Assembly: GCF_011059185.1 (NCBI RefSeq)
Contig: NZ_JAALFE010000012.1
Location: forward strand, 40,563-104,562
Direction of reading: 5' to 3'
DNA: 64,000 nucleotides
From: Paragemmobacter kunshanensis
Lineage (GTDB): Bacteria; Pseudomonadota; Alphaproteobacteria; Rhodobacterales; Rhodobacteraceae
Under the pieces are notes generated by a model. It was not told where the DNA came from and did no database searches. It worked only from the letters and a program-made list of their open reading frames with translations. Below are positions 1 through 9,473 of this stretch, one piece after another. The position numbers were made by a program, and so were the translations under genes. Each line of letters begins with the position of its first letter. The stretch's first letter is position 1.

Positions 1-7
1 TCTGCCC

Positions 8-24
8 GGGGGGGGGGGGGGGGG
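8..24. repeat. 17-base G homopolymer near window edge
   Basis: Positions 8-24 are an uninterrupted run of G, followed by C-rich runs up to about position 53. Nothing coding is recognisable in positions 1-213. Such runs are often unreliable in sequencing or mark a contig end, so this stretch should not be over-interpreted. Confidence 0.7.
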
Positions 25-213
25 CTGGCCCGCCCCCCCCCGCCCCCCCACCCATGCCCCGCGCCACACAGCCCTTGGCCTGTCCGGGGCTGACTTTCGG
101 ATGGGCGCGCGGCGCGCCGCCTAACAGTGCCCCGACAAGGTCCGTTGATCACCCCGAGAGGTTCCAGCCGCACTGGCGGCGCGGGGCCCGGGTTCAGGGT
201 GAAAGGTCGCGGC

Positions 214-486
214 ATGGCTATGGTTCAGCATGACTTGCAGGGCGACCTGCGCGCGGGCGATGCAGAGGGCCTGCGCGCGGCCCTTCTCATGGCCCTGCAG
301 GCGGGCGATCTGCGCATCGGGACGGCGGATGTCGTCTCGGCCGATACGGCGATCCTTCAGGTGCTGCTTTCGGCCCTGCAGAGCGCCCGGCAACTGGACC
401 GTGTCCTTGAGATCGACCTGCCCCCCGATGGCGCACTGGCCCGGCTCTTGCCGCGGCTTGCGCTGGAGGGGGCCTTTGCCGCCTGA
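214..486 (+). CDS. STAS-domain protein at head of chemotaxis operon
   Basis: A 90-residue protein that looks like a single STAS domain (the anti-anti-sigma antagonist fold). The segment VSADTAILQVLLSALQSAR around residues 22-41 matches the central STAS helix and loop, with Thr at the position often phosphorylated as Ser/Thr in antagonists. ATG 214 is chosen because AAAGG lies 7 bases upstream; an in-frame opening at 127 has no ribosome site. It lies 65 bp upstream of cheY on the same strand, so it probably belongs to the che operon, perhaps as a scaffold or phospho-regulated partner. The partner is unknown. The domain call is by pattern only. Confidence 0.72.
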   Translation: MAMVQHDLQGDLRAGDAEGLRAALLMALQAGDLRIGTADVVSADTAILQVLLSALQSARQLDRVLEIDLPPDGALARLLPRLALEGAFAA

Positions 487-551
487 GCGCGGCCCGATCC
501 CCCATGCCTGCCCCCGCCCCTGCACGACCCCTTCATCAAACCGAGTGTGAC

Positions 552-917
552 ATGACCAAGACCGTATTGACCGTTGATGACTCGCCTTCCATCCGGCGGA
601 TGATCGCGATGACGCTGCAGGAGGCCGGCTATGCCGTGATCGAGGCGGTGGACGGGCAGGATGGGCTGAGCAAGGCGCTGGCCCAGAAGGTGGATGCGAT
701 CATCACCGATCAGAACATGCCCAATCTGGACGGGCTGGGCTTCATCCGGGCGCTGCGCCAGCACCCGCAGGGCAAGGGCATCCCGATCGTGGTGCTGTCG
801 ACCGATTCCGAAGAGGGGCTGAAGACCCAGGCGCGCGAGGCCGGGGCGCTGGGCTGGATGGTGAAGCCCTTCTCGCAGGACAAGTTGCTGGCGGTGATGC
901 GGAAGGTGCTGGGCTGA
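552..917 (+). CDS. cheY: Chemotaxis response regulator CheY
   Basis: A 121-residue single receiver domain, the usual CheY length with no output domain. The acidic pair D9-D10, phospho-acceptor D53 (in ITDQNMPNLDG), the switch Ser/Thr in VVLSTDS and the conserved Lys in MVKPF are all present. CheA-phosphorylated CheY would signal to the flagellar switch or act as a phosphate sink. ATG 552 is chosen because the receiver fold begins at MTKTVLTVDD; the upstream in-frame ATG at 504 would add a non-homologous tail. The stop overlaps the cheA start by one base (TGATG), indicating translational coupling. Confidence 0.95.
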   Translation: MTKTVLTVDDSPSIRRMIAMTLQEAGYAVIEAVDGQDGLSKALAQKVDAIITDQNMPNLDGLGFIRALRQHPQGKGIPIVVLSTDSEEGLKTQAREAGALGWMVKPFSQDKLLAVMRKVLG

Positions 918-2959
918 TGACCGACGACATGGCGGCGATCTTCCGCGAGGAAGTGCGGGATCTTCTGGAAAGCCTGGAGAAGGGCCTGCTGGACCTGAAG
1001 GCGCGACCGGCCGACATGGGGCTGGTGAACCAGGTGTTCCGCGACCTGCATACGGTGAAGGGCAGCGGGGCGATGTTCGGCTTCACCGAACTGGCCGCCT
1101 TCATCCATGAATTCGAGACGGTCTTCGACCGGATCCGCGCGGGTGCCCTGGCCGTGACGCCTGAGATCCTGCGGCTGGCGCTGGCGGCGAAGGACGAGAT
1201 TCCGGGGCTGGTCGAGGGGCTGGCCGATCCCGAGGGGCGGCGGGGGCAGATCCTTGAGGGGCTGCAGGCCGTGATGGGCGGCGGAGCGGTGGCGGAGGAT
1301 GCGGCAGAGGTCGCGGAAGGCGCCGGGGCGGCAGGGATCGGGGCGGCGGGGCCGCAGCGGCTGCGCTTCCGGCTGTCGGGGGCGGCGCTGGCCATGGGGG
1401 CGCGGCCGGAACTGGTGCTGGATGAATTGCGCGGGCTGGGGGCCGAGGGGATCATCGCCGATCTGGCCGATCTGCCGCCGCTGGACCGGCTGGATCCCGA
1501 AGCCTGCGCCATCGGTTGGGAGATGGACCTGCCCGCCGGGGTGACCGAGGCGCAGGTGGAGGATGTGTTCCTTTTCGTTGATGCGGAGTGGAAACTGACG
1601 CCGGCCCCGGTGGCGGCGGCGGACGCGGCCCCTGCGGCGGCAGGCGTGGCAGAGGCAATGACCATTGCCGCGCCGCTGGCCGGGACGGCGACCGATGCGG
1701 TGGCCCCGGGGAGTGCGCCTGCGGCGGTGGCAGCGGCGGCGGCCCCGGCGCCCGCGGCGCGGGGTGATCAGGCGGGGGCGACGATCCGGGTTCCGGCCGA
1801 GCGGCTGGATGCGCTGATGGATTCGGTGGGCGAATTGGTCATCGTCGAGGCGCGGCTGACGGAACTGGCCCGCCAGAGCCGCGATCCGGCGCTGATCGCC
1901 ACGGCGGAACAGATCACCCGGCTGGCCGGGGGGCTGCGCGATGCCACGATGACGATGCGGATGGTGCCGCTGCGGTCGCTTGTCGGGCGGTTCCGGCGGC
2001 TGGTGATGGATCTGTCGGACAAGCTGGGCAAGCCGGTCGATTTCGTGGTGCTGGGCGAAGAGACGGAACTGGACAAGACCGTGATCGAAAAGCTGGCCGA
2101 TCCGCTGGTGCATATCCTGCGCAATGCCATCGACCACGGCATGGAAACGCAAGCGGAGCGCGCCGCGACGGAGAAGCCGCGCGAGGGGCTGATCGAGCTT
2201 TCGGCGCGCCATGCGGGGGCGGAAGTGCTGATCCGGCTGCGCGATGACGGGCGGGGCATGGATGTGGCGAAGATCCGCGCCAAGGCGGTGGCCAAGGGGC
2301 TGATCCCCGCCGATGCCGTGCTGAGCGAGGCGCAGACCTTCGCGCTGATCTTCGAGCCGGGCTTTTCCACCGCCGAATCCGTGACCGAGCTTTCGGGCCG
2401 GGGCGTGGGCATGGATGTGGTGCGCCGGACCATCGATTCCCTGCGCGGCAGCATCGAGATCGAGTCGAAGCCGGGGCTGGGAACATCGGTCACGCTGCGG
2501 CTGCCGCTGACGCTGGCCATCATCGAGGGGCTGCTGATCGAGGTGGCGGGCGAGCGCTATACGCTGCCCATGCCGACGGTGCAGGAAATCGTCGAACTGC
2601 CCCCCGAGAAGGCGCAGGCCCGGCGGGCGGGGGATTTCCTGGATATCCGGGGGCGGTTCGTGCCCTTCCTGCGCCTGCGCAGCCTGTTCGACTGCCCCGG
2701 CCAGCCGGGGGCGGCGCAGAATGTGGTGATCGTGCAATCGGGCGAGACGCGGGTGGGCATCGTCGTCGACCGGATCGTCGGCACGAACCAGACGGTGATC
2801 AAGCAGATGTCCAAGCTGCATGCCGGGGTGCGGGCGGTTTCGGGGGCCACGATCCTGGGCGACGGATCGGTCGCGCTGATCCTGGACGTGCAGCATCTGG
2901 TGGGAATGGGGCGGCTGCAGGGCGAGCCGGGGCAGGCACCGAAGGAGGTGGCGGCATGA
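917..2959 (+). CDS. cheA: Chemotaxis histidine kinase CheA
   Basis: A 680-residue CheA. The N-terminal Hpt (P1) domain carries the phosphorylated His45 in LHTVKGSG. A P2-like domain (about 145-225) follows, then an Ala/Pro linker, a P3 dimerisation region (from about 295), the ATPase with N box HILRNAIDHG (about 399), G1 DDGRGMD (about 443) and G2 GRGVGMD (about 494), and a C-terminal CheW-like P5 domain (about 530-670). It autophosphorylates under receptor control and passes phosphate to CheY and CheB. It starts inside the cheY stop and its end overlaps the next CheW start by 4 bp. Confidence 0.97.
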   Translation: MTDDMAAIFREEVRDLLESLEKGLLDLKARPADMGLVNQVFRDLHTVKGSGAMFGFTELAAFIHEFETVFDRIRAGALAVTPEILRLALAAKDEIPGLVEGLADPEGRRGQILEGLQAVMGGGAVAEDAAEVAEGAGAAGIGAAGPQRLRFRLSGAALAMGARPELVLDELRGLGAEGIIADLADLPPLDRLDPEACAIGWEMDLPAGVTEAQVEDVFLFVDAEWKLTPAPVAAADAAPAAAGVAEAMTIAAPLAGTATDAVAPGSAPAAVAAAAAPAPAARGDQAGATIRVPAERLDALMDSVGELVIVEARLTELARQSRDPALIATAEQITRLAGGLRDATMTMRMVPLRSLVGRFRRLVMDLSDKLGKPVDFVVLGEETELDKTVIEKLADPLVHILRNAIDHGMETQAERAATEKPREGLIELSARHAGAEVLIRLRDDGRGMDVAKIRAKAVAKGLIPADAVLSEAQTFALIFEPGFSTAESVTELSGRGVGMDVVRRTIDSLRGSIEIESKPGLGTSVTLRLPLTLAIIEGLLIEVAGERYTLPMPTVQEIVELPPEKAQARRAGDFLDIRGRFVPFLRLRSLFDCPGQPGAAQNVVIVQSGETRVGIVVDRIVGTNQTVIKQMSKLHAGVRAVSGATILGDGSVALILDVQHLVGMGRLQGEPGQAPKEVAA

Positions 2960-3444
2960 GCATCCATGACATGCACAGGGGCGGCAGCATGACGGTGGTC
3001 ACGCTGGCGCTGGGCAGCCAGACGCTGGCCATCCCGACGGATCTGCTGCGCGAGATCCTGGATCCCCTGCCGGTGACGCGGGTGCCGGGCGCGGGGGCGC
3101 TGGTGCCGGGGGTGGTGAATGTGCGCGGTTCGGTCGTGCCGCTGGCCGATCTGAAACAGGCGCTGTGCATTCCCGACGAAGGCCAGGACGACCGCAGCCG
3201 CGTTCTGGTTCTGGATGTGATGCTGGGCGGAGAGGCGGCCACGGTCGCCATTGCCGCCGATGCCGTGCATGAGGTGGCCACCATCGACGCGGGCGCAATC
3301 GAGGCGGTGCCCGCCTCGGCCCATGTCTGGCCGCCGGAATATCTGAGCGGTCTTTTCCGGGGGGCGCAGGGATTCATCCTGCTGCCCAATCTGGAACAGA
3401 TCTTTTCCAACCTTGCCAACCGGCCGCTGGCCGTCCAGCTCTGA
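2956..3444 (+). CDS. cheW: CheW coupling protein (first copy)
   Basis: A 162-residue single CheW domain that would link chemoreceptors to CheA P5. Typical features are the strand following [12 protein letters not shown], the [14 protein letters not shown] segment and the C-terminal [11 protein letters not shown]. The start at 2956 is supported by AAGGAGG upstream and by the ATGA overlap with cheA; a later Met at 2989 would also preserve the domain. The operon carries a second, divergent CheW at 5131, so the two copies may form different couplings or array positions. Confidence 0.93.
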   Translation: MSIHDMHRGGSMTVVTLALGSQTLAIPTDLLREILDPLPVTRVPGAGALVPGVVNVRGSVVPLADLKQALCIPDEGQDDRSRVLVLDVMLGGEAATVAIAADAVHEVATIDAGAIEAVPASAHVWPPEYLSGLFRGAQGFILLPNLEQIFSNLANRPLAVQL

Positions 3445-3455
3445 AGGAGCGAAAC

Positions 3456-5120
3456 ATGAGACTTACGATCAAGGCGAAACTTGTGGCGACCTTCCTGCTG
3501 GTCTTCGGGCTGTGGGGTGTGTCGACCGGACTGGCGGTGATGTATCTGGGTGATGCCAATGCGCGCTATGCCCAGACGGTAAGCCGGGATGTGCCGCGGC
3601 TGCTGGAGATCGAGGATCTGCTCTCTTCCAAGGGCGAGGTGCGCACGATCGTCGGGCGCATCCTGATCGGGCTGCCCAATGCGCCGGCGGATCACATCCC
3701 CGGACTGACCAAGGAACTGGAGGCCACCGCGGCGCGGGTCGACACGTTGATCGAAGAGTTGCGCGGGCACAGCACGCGGCCCGACATCATCGCCAAGATC
3801 GACGAATTCGCCGAGTTGCACAAGGAAGCCTATGCGCTGAACAATCGGATCGTTCAGCTGGAACTGGCGGGCAACGGCGATACGGCCAATACGCTGTATC
3901 ACAAGGATCTGGGCGTGATGGCCGAGCGGATCCGCACCAATCTGGGCGAGTTGCGGACCATGGTTCGCGGCGTGATCGAAGAGAACGAGGCCGCGACCAA
4001 TGCCGAATTCGGTTCGGCGCGCACCAAGATGATCGCGATCTTCGTCGCCTCGGCGCTGCTGGCGCTGGTGCTGTCGGCCTGGGTTCTGATCGGGATGTCG
4101 CGCGGGCTGAAGCAATCGGTGGCGCTGGCGGAATCGATTGCCGAGGGCGATCTGCGCAAGACGCCCGAGATGAAGGGCAATGACGAGATCACCGATCTGC
4201 TGCGCGCCCAGAACGACATGATCGTGAAGCTGCGCGAGGTGGTGGCCAATGTGTCGGGCGCGGTGCGCAATGTCGCTTCGGGCTCCACGCAGATGGCCTC
4301 GACCTCGGAGGAACTGAGCCAGGGCGCGACGGAGCAGGCCTCTTCGACCGAGGAAGCCTCGGCCGCGGTGGAGCAGATGGCGGCCAATATCAAGCAGAGC
4401 GCCGAGAACGCGACCCTGACCGAGAAGATGGCGGTGAAATCGGCCGAGGATGCGCGCGCCAGCGGCAAGGCCGTGGCGGATGCGGTGCAGGCGATGCAGA
4501 CCATCGCGGACCGGATCATGATCGTGCAGGAAATCGCGCGGCAGACCGATCTGCTGGCGCTGAACGCGGCGGTGGAGGCCGCGCGGGCGGGCGAGCATGG
4601 CCGCGGCTTTGCGGTGGTGGCGGCAGAGGTGCGCAAGCTGGCGGAACGCAGCCAGACGGCGGCGGCGGAAATCTCGTCCCTGTCGGCATCGACGGTGCGG
4701 ACGGCGGCCAGCGCGGGCGAGATGCTGCTGGGGCTGGTGCCGGATATCGAGAAGACCTCGTCGCTGGTCACCGAAATCTCGGTCGCGTCGCGGGAACTGG
4801 CGACGGGATCGAGCCAGATCACCCTGTCGATCCAGCAGCTTGACAAGGTCACGCAGGAGAACACCTCGGCCGCCGAGCAGCTTTCGGCCAGCGCCACGGA
4901 ACTGGCCAGCCAGGCGGATGCGCTGCAGGATGCGATCAGCTTCTTCCGGGTGGAAGAGGGCGCGGCGGTGCGGTCGGCCCCGGCAGGGCGGGCGCGCGGC
5001 GCGGCTGCAGTGGCGCGGGTGCGGCCCGCGGCATCGCAGGGCGATGGCGGCTTCAGCTTTGACCTGGGCGAGGGCGCCGACGATCTGGATGCCCATTTCA
5101 AGCGCCGCGACGCGGCCTGA
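3456..5120 (+). CDS. Transmembrane methyl-accepting chemotaxis protein
   Basis: A 554-residue chemoreceptor. TM1 spans about residues 7-29. A helical periplasmic domain of about 160 residues (four-helix-bundle-like) follows, then TM2 at about 191-213, a HAMP domain (about 214-266) and a methylation/signalling domain to about 505. The hairpin tip is canonical ([20 protein letters not shown] near 363-382). The C-terminal tail is Ala/Arg-rich and lacks an obvious CheR-docking pentapeptide. AGGAG sits just before ATG 3456. Its place between two cheW genes suggests it is the cognate receptor of this pathway. The ligand cannot be inferred. Confidence 0.95.
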   Translation: MRLTIKAKLVATFLLVFGLWGVSTGLAVMYLGDANARYAQTVSRDVPRLLEIEDLLSSKGEVRTIVGRILIGLPNAPADHIPGLTKELEATAARVDTLIEELRGHSTRPDIIAKIDEFAELHKEAYALNNRIVQLELAGNGDTANTLYHKDLGVMAERIRTNLGELRTMVRGVIEENEAATNAEFGSARTKMIAIFVASALLALVLSAWVLIGMSRGLKQSVALAESIAEGDLRKTPEMKGNDEITDLLRAQNDMIVKLREVVANVSGAVRNVASGSTQMASTSEELSQGATEQASSTEEASAAVEQMAANIKQSAENATLTEKMAVKSAEDARASGKAVADAVQAMQTIADRIMIVQEIARQTDLLALNAAVEAARAGEHGRGFAVVAAEVRKLAERSQTAAAEISSLSASTVRTAASAGEMLLGLVPDIEKTSSLVTEISVASRELATGSSQITLSIQQLDKVTQENTSAAEQLSASATELASQADALQDAISFFRVEEGAAVRSAPAGRARGAAAVARVRPAASQGDGGFSFDLGEGADDLDAHFKRRDAA

Positions 5121-5130
5121 GGGGGGCGAG

Positions 5131-5637
5131 ATGACCGCACAGGCGGATGTCGTGACGTTCAACGCGGATGCGGGCCTTTATGCGGTGCCGGTCTGCCGGG
5201 TGCAGGAAATCCTTGACCTGCGCCCGGTGGCGGCGATGCCCAACGCGCCGCCGCATCTTCTGGGGATCATCGACCTGAGGGGCGAGAACATCCCGGTGGT
5301 GGACCTGCGCCGCCTGCTGGGCCGCCCGGATGGCGCGGATACGGGGCAGAGCCGAATCCTTGTCGTCTGGGTGGCGCATGGCGCGGGGCGGGCGATCATC
5401 GGGGTGAAGACCGACCGGGTGATCGAGGTGACGCTCCTGGACGAGGCGGAGTTGAAGCCGCTGGGCGAGGCGGACCTGCTGCGCTGGTCGGGCAGTGCGA
5501 TTGCCGGGATCGGGCGCTGCCGCGGCGAGGTGGTGAGCGTGCTGGATCTGGACCGGCTCTTTGCGCCGCTGGACCTGGCCCTGGCGGCGGGGCATCGGCA
5601 GGTGCCCGGAGGGGCCGTGCTGCCCGCGGTGGCCTGA
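5131..5637 (+). CDS. cheW: CheW coupling protein (second copy)
   Basis: A 168-residue CheW-domain protein with the diagnostic LLGIIDLRGENIPVVDLRRLL segment (given as LLGIIDLRGE then NIPVVDLRRLL) and a C-terminal VVSVLDLDRLF. It differs clearly from the copy at 2956, which argues against recent duplication. GGGGCGAG directly precedes ATG 5131, 10 bp after the receptor stop. It is expected to bridge the receptor at 3456 to CheA, or to fill CheW-only rings in the array. Confidence 0.93.
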   Translation: MTAQADVVTFNADAGLYAVPVCRVQEILDLRPVAAMPNAPPHLLGIIDLRGENIPVVDLRRLLGRPDGADTGQSRILVVWVAHGAGRAIIGVKTDRVIEVTLLDEAELKPLGEADLLRWSGSAIAGIGRCRGEVVSVLDLDRLFAPLDLALAAGHRQVPGGAVLPAVA

Positions 5638-5644
5638 GGGCGCG

Positions 5645-6487
5645 ATGATGCAGATGGCGACGCTGGGAAAATCCGGGGACCGGTTCCGCGACATGATCCG
5701 GTCGATCACCGGGATCAGCCTGCCCCCGAGCAAGGTGCAGATGATCGAACAGCGGCTGCGCCGCCGCGTGATCGACTGCGCGCAGCCCGATACCGAGACC
5801 TATCTGGATCAGCTTCTGGCCGGGGCGCTGGGCCAGGACGAGTTGCGCCGGGTGATCGACCTGATCACCACCAACACGACAAGCTTCTTCCGCGAGGCCG
5901 ATCATTTCGATCTGCTGGTCCGCTCGATCCTGCCGGAACGGCTGTCGCGGCCCGGGCGGGGGCAGCGGGGGCGGCTGAAGGTCTGGTCGGCGGCGGCCTC
6001 GGAAGGGGCAGAGGCCTTTACCGCGGCGATGGTGCTGGAAGAGGCGCGGCGGCGCGGCCCGGATTTCGACTATGCCATCCTTGGCACCGATATCAGCCAT
6101 CGCATGCTGGAACGGGCAGACGCCGCGATCTATGCCGACGAGCAACTGGCGACCGTGCCGCGCGACCTGCTGGCGCGATACTTCCTGCGGTCGCGCGATG
6201 CCAGCATGGCGGGCAAGTCGCGTGTGGTGCCGGAATTGCGGGCGAAGGTGCGCTTTCGCCATCTGAACCTGATGGATGCGCGCTATCCGGTGGATCGCGA
6301 TGTGGACGTGATCTTTCTGCGCAATGTGCTGATCTATTTCGACGTCGCGGACAAGGAAACGGTGGTGGACCGGCTGGCCGGGCATCTGGCACCGGGCGGC
6401 TATCTGCTGGTGGGACATGCCGAAAGCATGGTCGTCCGGCATGAGGGTCTGCGGCAGGTGAAACCGACAATCTTCCAGAAGTGCTGA
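5645..6487 (+). CDS. cheR: Chemoreceptor methyltransferase CheR
   Basis: A 280-residue SAM-dependent protein-glutamate O-methyltransferase that would methylate receptor glutamates during adaptation. It has an N-terminal helical domain (about 10-80, with TTNTTSFFRE) and a Rossmann C-domain (AILGTDIS, FLRNVLIYF, GGYLLVGHAES). The SAM-loop motif reads AASEGAEAF where many CheR proteins have S-x-G-E-E-P, a notable divergence. ATG 5645 follows the second cheW by 7 bp; ATG 5648 is an equally possible start. cheB follows after 1 bp, the usual adaptation pair. Confidence 0.95.
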   Translation: MMQMATLGKSGDRFRDMIRSITGISLPPSKVQMIEQRLRRRVIDCAQPDTETYLDQLLAGALGQDELRRVIDLITTNTTSFFREADHFDLLVRSILPERLSRPGRGQRGRLKVWSAAASEGAEAFTAAMVLEEARRRGPDFDYAILGTDISHRMLERADAAIYADEQLATVPRDLLARYFLRSRDASMAGKSRVVPELRAKVRFRHLNLMDARYPVDRDVDVIFLRNVLIYFDVADKETVVDRLAGHLAPGGYLLVGHAESMVVRHEGLRQVKPTIFQKC

Positions 6488-6488
6488 C

Positions 6489-7625
6489 ATGGCCATGATC
6501 CCCCATCCCAATCCGGCATCCGGCGGCCCCACGGCCGTCAAGGTTCTGATCGTGGACGATTCCACCTCGGCCCGGGCGATGCTGCGGGCCATCGTGGAAA
6601 GCGATCCCGCCCTGCGGGTGAGCGGGCTCGCCGCCGATGCCTATGCCGCGGCCAAGCTGATGCAGACCGACCTGCCCGACGTGATCCTGCTGGATCTGGA
6701 ACTGCCGGGGATGGATGGGGTGACCTTCCTGAAGAAGATCATGGCGCAGCGGCCCATTCCGGTGGTCGTCTGTTCCGGCCTGACGGCGCGGGGATCGGAG
6801 CAGAGCCTGGCCGCGCTGGAGGCGGGGGCGGTGGAGGTGATCCTGAAGCCCGGCGCGGGCGATGCGCAGGCGCGGGCCGAGGCGCAGCTGCGCATCTGCG
6901 ATGCGCTGCGCGCGGCCAGCCAGACGCGGGGGGCGCGGGCGCTGGCGGGTGCGGCGGGGCCGCGGCCGCAGGCGGCCAAGCTGACGGCGGACGAGATGCT
7001 GCCCCCACCCAACCCGGCGCGCGTGGTGCCGGTGACGGAGCCGGTGGTCTGCATCGGATCCTCGACCGGGGGGACCGAGGCGCTGCGCGCGATCCTGACC
7101 GCGCTGCCGCCCGATGCGCCGGGCATCTGCATCGTGCAGCACATGCCCGCAGGCTTTACCGCCGCCTTCGCGCGGCGGCTGGACGGGCTGTGCCAGGTGA
7201 AGGTGTCCGAGGCGGTGGATGGCGCCGTGCTGCGGCAGGGCGAGGTGCTGATCGCGCCGGGGGACCAGCACATGATGCTGCGCCGCCTGCCTTCGGGCTA
7301 TCGCGTCACCGTGGCGACGGGGCCCTATGTCAGCCGGCACCGGCCTTCGGTGGATGTGCTGTTCCGGTCGGGCGCGACGGCGGCGGGGCGCAATGCGATG
7401 GGGCTGATCCTGACGGGGATGGGCGATGACGGCGCGCGCTGCCTGGGCGAGATGCGGGCCGCGGGCGCGATGACCGTCGCGCAGGATGAGGCGAGTTCCG
7501 TCGTCTACGGAATGCCGCGCGAGGCGGTGCGGATGGGCAGCGTGACGCAGTCCATGGCGCTGGACAGGATGGCGGCGGCGATCATGGGCTTTGCCCGGCG
7601 CCACAGGGCAGAGGTGCAGGCATGA
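6489..7625 (+). CDS. cheB: Chemotaxis methylesterase/glutaminase CheB
   Basis: A 378-residue CheB with an N-terminal receiver domain (phospho-acceptor D69 in LLDLELPGMDG), a linker (about 140-183) and a C-terminal methylesterase. The catalytic triad is visible as S192 in IGSSTGG, H218 in QHMPAGFT and D314 in GMGDDG. Phosphorylated CheB removes receptor methyl groups and opposes CheR. Its stop overlaps the next ORF by 4 bp (ATGA), so translation of the downstream protein is probably coupled. Confidence 0.96.
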   Translation: MAMIPHPNPASGGPTAVKVLIVDDSTSARAMLRAIVESDPALRVSGLAADAYAAAKLMQTDLPDVILLDLELPGMDGVTFLKKIMAQRPIPVVVCSGLTARGSEQSLAALEAGAVEVILKPGAGDAQARAEAQLRICDALRAASQTRGARALAGAAGPRPQAAKLTADEMLPPPNPARVVPVTEPVVCIGSSTGGTEALRAILTALPPDAPGICIVQHMPAGFTAAFARRLDGLCQVKVSEAVDGAVLRQGEVLIAPGDQHMMLRRLPSGYRVTVATGPYVSRHRPSVDVLFRSGATAAGRNAMGLILTGMGDDGARCLGEMRAAGAMTVAQDEASSVVYGMPREAVRMGSVTQSMALDRMAAAIMGFARRHRAEVQA

Positions 7626-9352
7626 CGGCGGGCAGGATGGGCGCGGGCATGGCAACGGGCGGGGCTGACGCCCTGCAGCCGGTGCTGCGCATCACCGAGG
7701 ACAGCTTTGTCGCCGCAGGCGACGCGCTGGCGCGCGGCATCGACATCCTGCATGCGACCGAGGCGCAGTTCGCGCGGCTGGATCAGGGGCTGGGCGATGC
7801 GGCGGGGGCGGAACTGGGGCGGCTGATCACGCGGACCTTCGGCAATGTCGCGACGATCCGCGCCGATTTCGACGGCTTTCTCGCCCATAGCGATGCGCTG
7901 CGCGGGGCGGTGCGCGCCGTGCGGATGGAGGTGGCCGATCTGGACCGCGTGGTGCGGACGATTTCCAACGTGTCGATCAATGCGCGCATCCAGGGCAACG
8001 GGCTGGTGCCGCCGCGCCCGCAGGTGAATTCCTTCATCGAGCGGCTGGCCGCCATGTCGCAGGAGGCGGAGGCGATCCTGCAGGAGGTGAAGGAGGCCAT
8101 GGTCGGGATCGGGCATGACACCGGCGCGATGGAGGCCGCCCTGCAGGACTTGCGGCAGGAATTGCTGCTGCATGTGCTGCCGACGCTCAGCCGCTTTGCC
8201 GCGATTGCCCAGCGGGTGCAGGACGGCCGGGCCGAGATGGCGCGCACCAGCGGCGAGCTGGCGGCGCGGATGAAGGCGATATTTGCCGAAGTGTCGCGGC
8301 TGGTCATGGCGCTGCAGAGCGGGGATGCCACGCGGCAGCGGTTGGAGCGGGTGCAGGAGGTGCTGGGCGAGGCCGAAGCGGCGGGGGCGGAGCCGGGGCT
8401 GGAGGCGGTGCTGGTTGATCTGGCGCGGGCCCTGGCCGAGGCGGCGCGGACCGAGGGCGATGGCGAGGTGGCGGTTTCCGTCGCGGCGCTGGAGGCGGTG
8501 CAGGCGCGGGCCGATCAGGCCATGGCCGCGGCGCGGCAGGTCTATCTGGCGCAGGCGGGTGTGGGGCAGGCGGGAGGCGGCAGCGATGCCGAGGGGCTGG
8601 AGGCGAGCCTTGCGCGCGTGCAGCGCCATCTGGCGGCGATGCGCGGCCGGGCCGAGGCGCTGGGCGGGCGGCTGGATGTGATCCTGAAGCATGAGGCGAC
8701 GATCCGGCAGATCGCGCAGAGCGTGCGGCTGTCGGGGCTGAATGCGGTTCTGATCTGCGCCAAGCTGGGCGAAGAAGGGCGGTCGCTGCGGGAACTGGCG
8801 CAATGGCTGCGGACGCTGACGGATGAAAGCGATGCCATCGTGCAGCGCCTGCAGGGCGATCTGGCGCAGACGCGATCCTGCGCCGAGGCGGCGGGCCAGG
8901 CCGGGGTGGACCATCTGGAAGCCTCGCTTGCGGTCTTCATCGGCGATGCCGGGGCACTGAATGCGGCGATGGGGCGGATCACCGCGCTGGTGGCCGAGGC
9001 AGCGCAGGGCTTTGACGCGGCGGGGCGGGAATTGCCGATGCGGCTGGGCCAGGCTGCGGCCAGGCTGGGCGAGTTCCGCGCGGCGCTGGGGGATGTGGCG
9101 GCGCTGGGCGGGGTGCTGGGCCTGCGCCGGCTGATGCTGGCCGATCCCGCGCTGCCCCTGCCCGAGGGCGGCGCCGGGGCGGCGGTTCTGGCGCGGCTGC
9201 GCGCGCGCTGCACCATGCAGGCCGAGCGCGAGATCCTGGATCGCGTCACGGCGGCGGGCCGGGGCGCGGCGGTGCAGGCCATGCCCCCCGCGCCGGTGGC
9301 GGTGGCTGCGGCGGCGACGGACGAGGATCTGCTGGACGACATCCTGTTCTGA
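7622..9352 (+). CDS. Soluble helical chemotaxis-operon protein with degenerate receptor-tip motif
   Basis: A 576-residue, almost entirely helical, Ala/Glu/Arg-rich protein with no signal peptide or membrane segment. Residues about 367-405 read IAQSVRLSGLNAVLICAKLG then EEGRSLRELAQWLRTLTDES. This keeps the spacing of the MCP hairpin tip (IA....L..LNA....A..GE.GR....A...R.L...S) but not its exact sequence. A second, weaker LNA-like element (VSINARIQG) lies near 118. It may be a divergent cytoplasmic receptor or an array decoy/regulator; this is inference. It ends in an acidic DEDLLDDILF tail. Its start overlaps the cheB stop, so it is the last gene of the che operon. Confidence 0.85.
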   Translation: MTAGRMGAGMATGGADALQPVLRITEDSFVAAGDALARGIDILHATEAQFARLDQGLGDAAGAELGRLITRTFGNVATIRADFDGFLAHSDALRGAVRAVRMEVADLDRVVRTISNVSINARIQGNGLVPPRPQVNSFIERLAAMSQEAEAILQEVKEAMVGIGHDTGAMEAALQDLRQELLLHVLPTLSRFAAIAQRVQDGRAEMARTSGELAARMKAIFAEVSRLVMALQSGDATRQRLERVQEVLGEAEAAGAEPGLEAVLVDLARALAEAARTEGDGEVAVSVAALEAVQARADQAMAAARQVYLAQAGVGQAGGGSDAEGLEASLARVQRHLAAMRGRAEALGGRLDVILKHEATIRQIAQSVRLSGLNAVLICAKLGEEGRSLRELAQWLRTLTDESDAIVQRLQGDLAQTRSCAEAAGQAGVDHLEASLAVFIGDAGALNAAMGRITALVAEAAQGFDAAGRELPMRLGQAAARLGEFRAALGDVAALGGVLGLRRLMLADPALPLPEGGAGAAVLARLRARCTMQAEREILDRVTAAGRGAAVQAMPPAPVAVAAAATDEDLLDDILF

Positions 9353-9473
9353 GCGCCACGCGCGCGACGGAAGCGCGCGGTTGCGGCGTTCAATGCCCGG
9401 GACAGGCCGTTGCCCGCTGGCGCGGCTGGCCCAAGCGGGGCATGCTGCCCCTGTCAGCACAGGAGAGGGGCCG

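Noticed and set aside
710-2896. 728-codon open frame opposite cheA
   Set aside because: It is the antisense shadow of cheA: low-complexity His/Arg/Gln/Pro-rich translation with no domain, typical of reverse frames in GC-rich genes.
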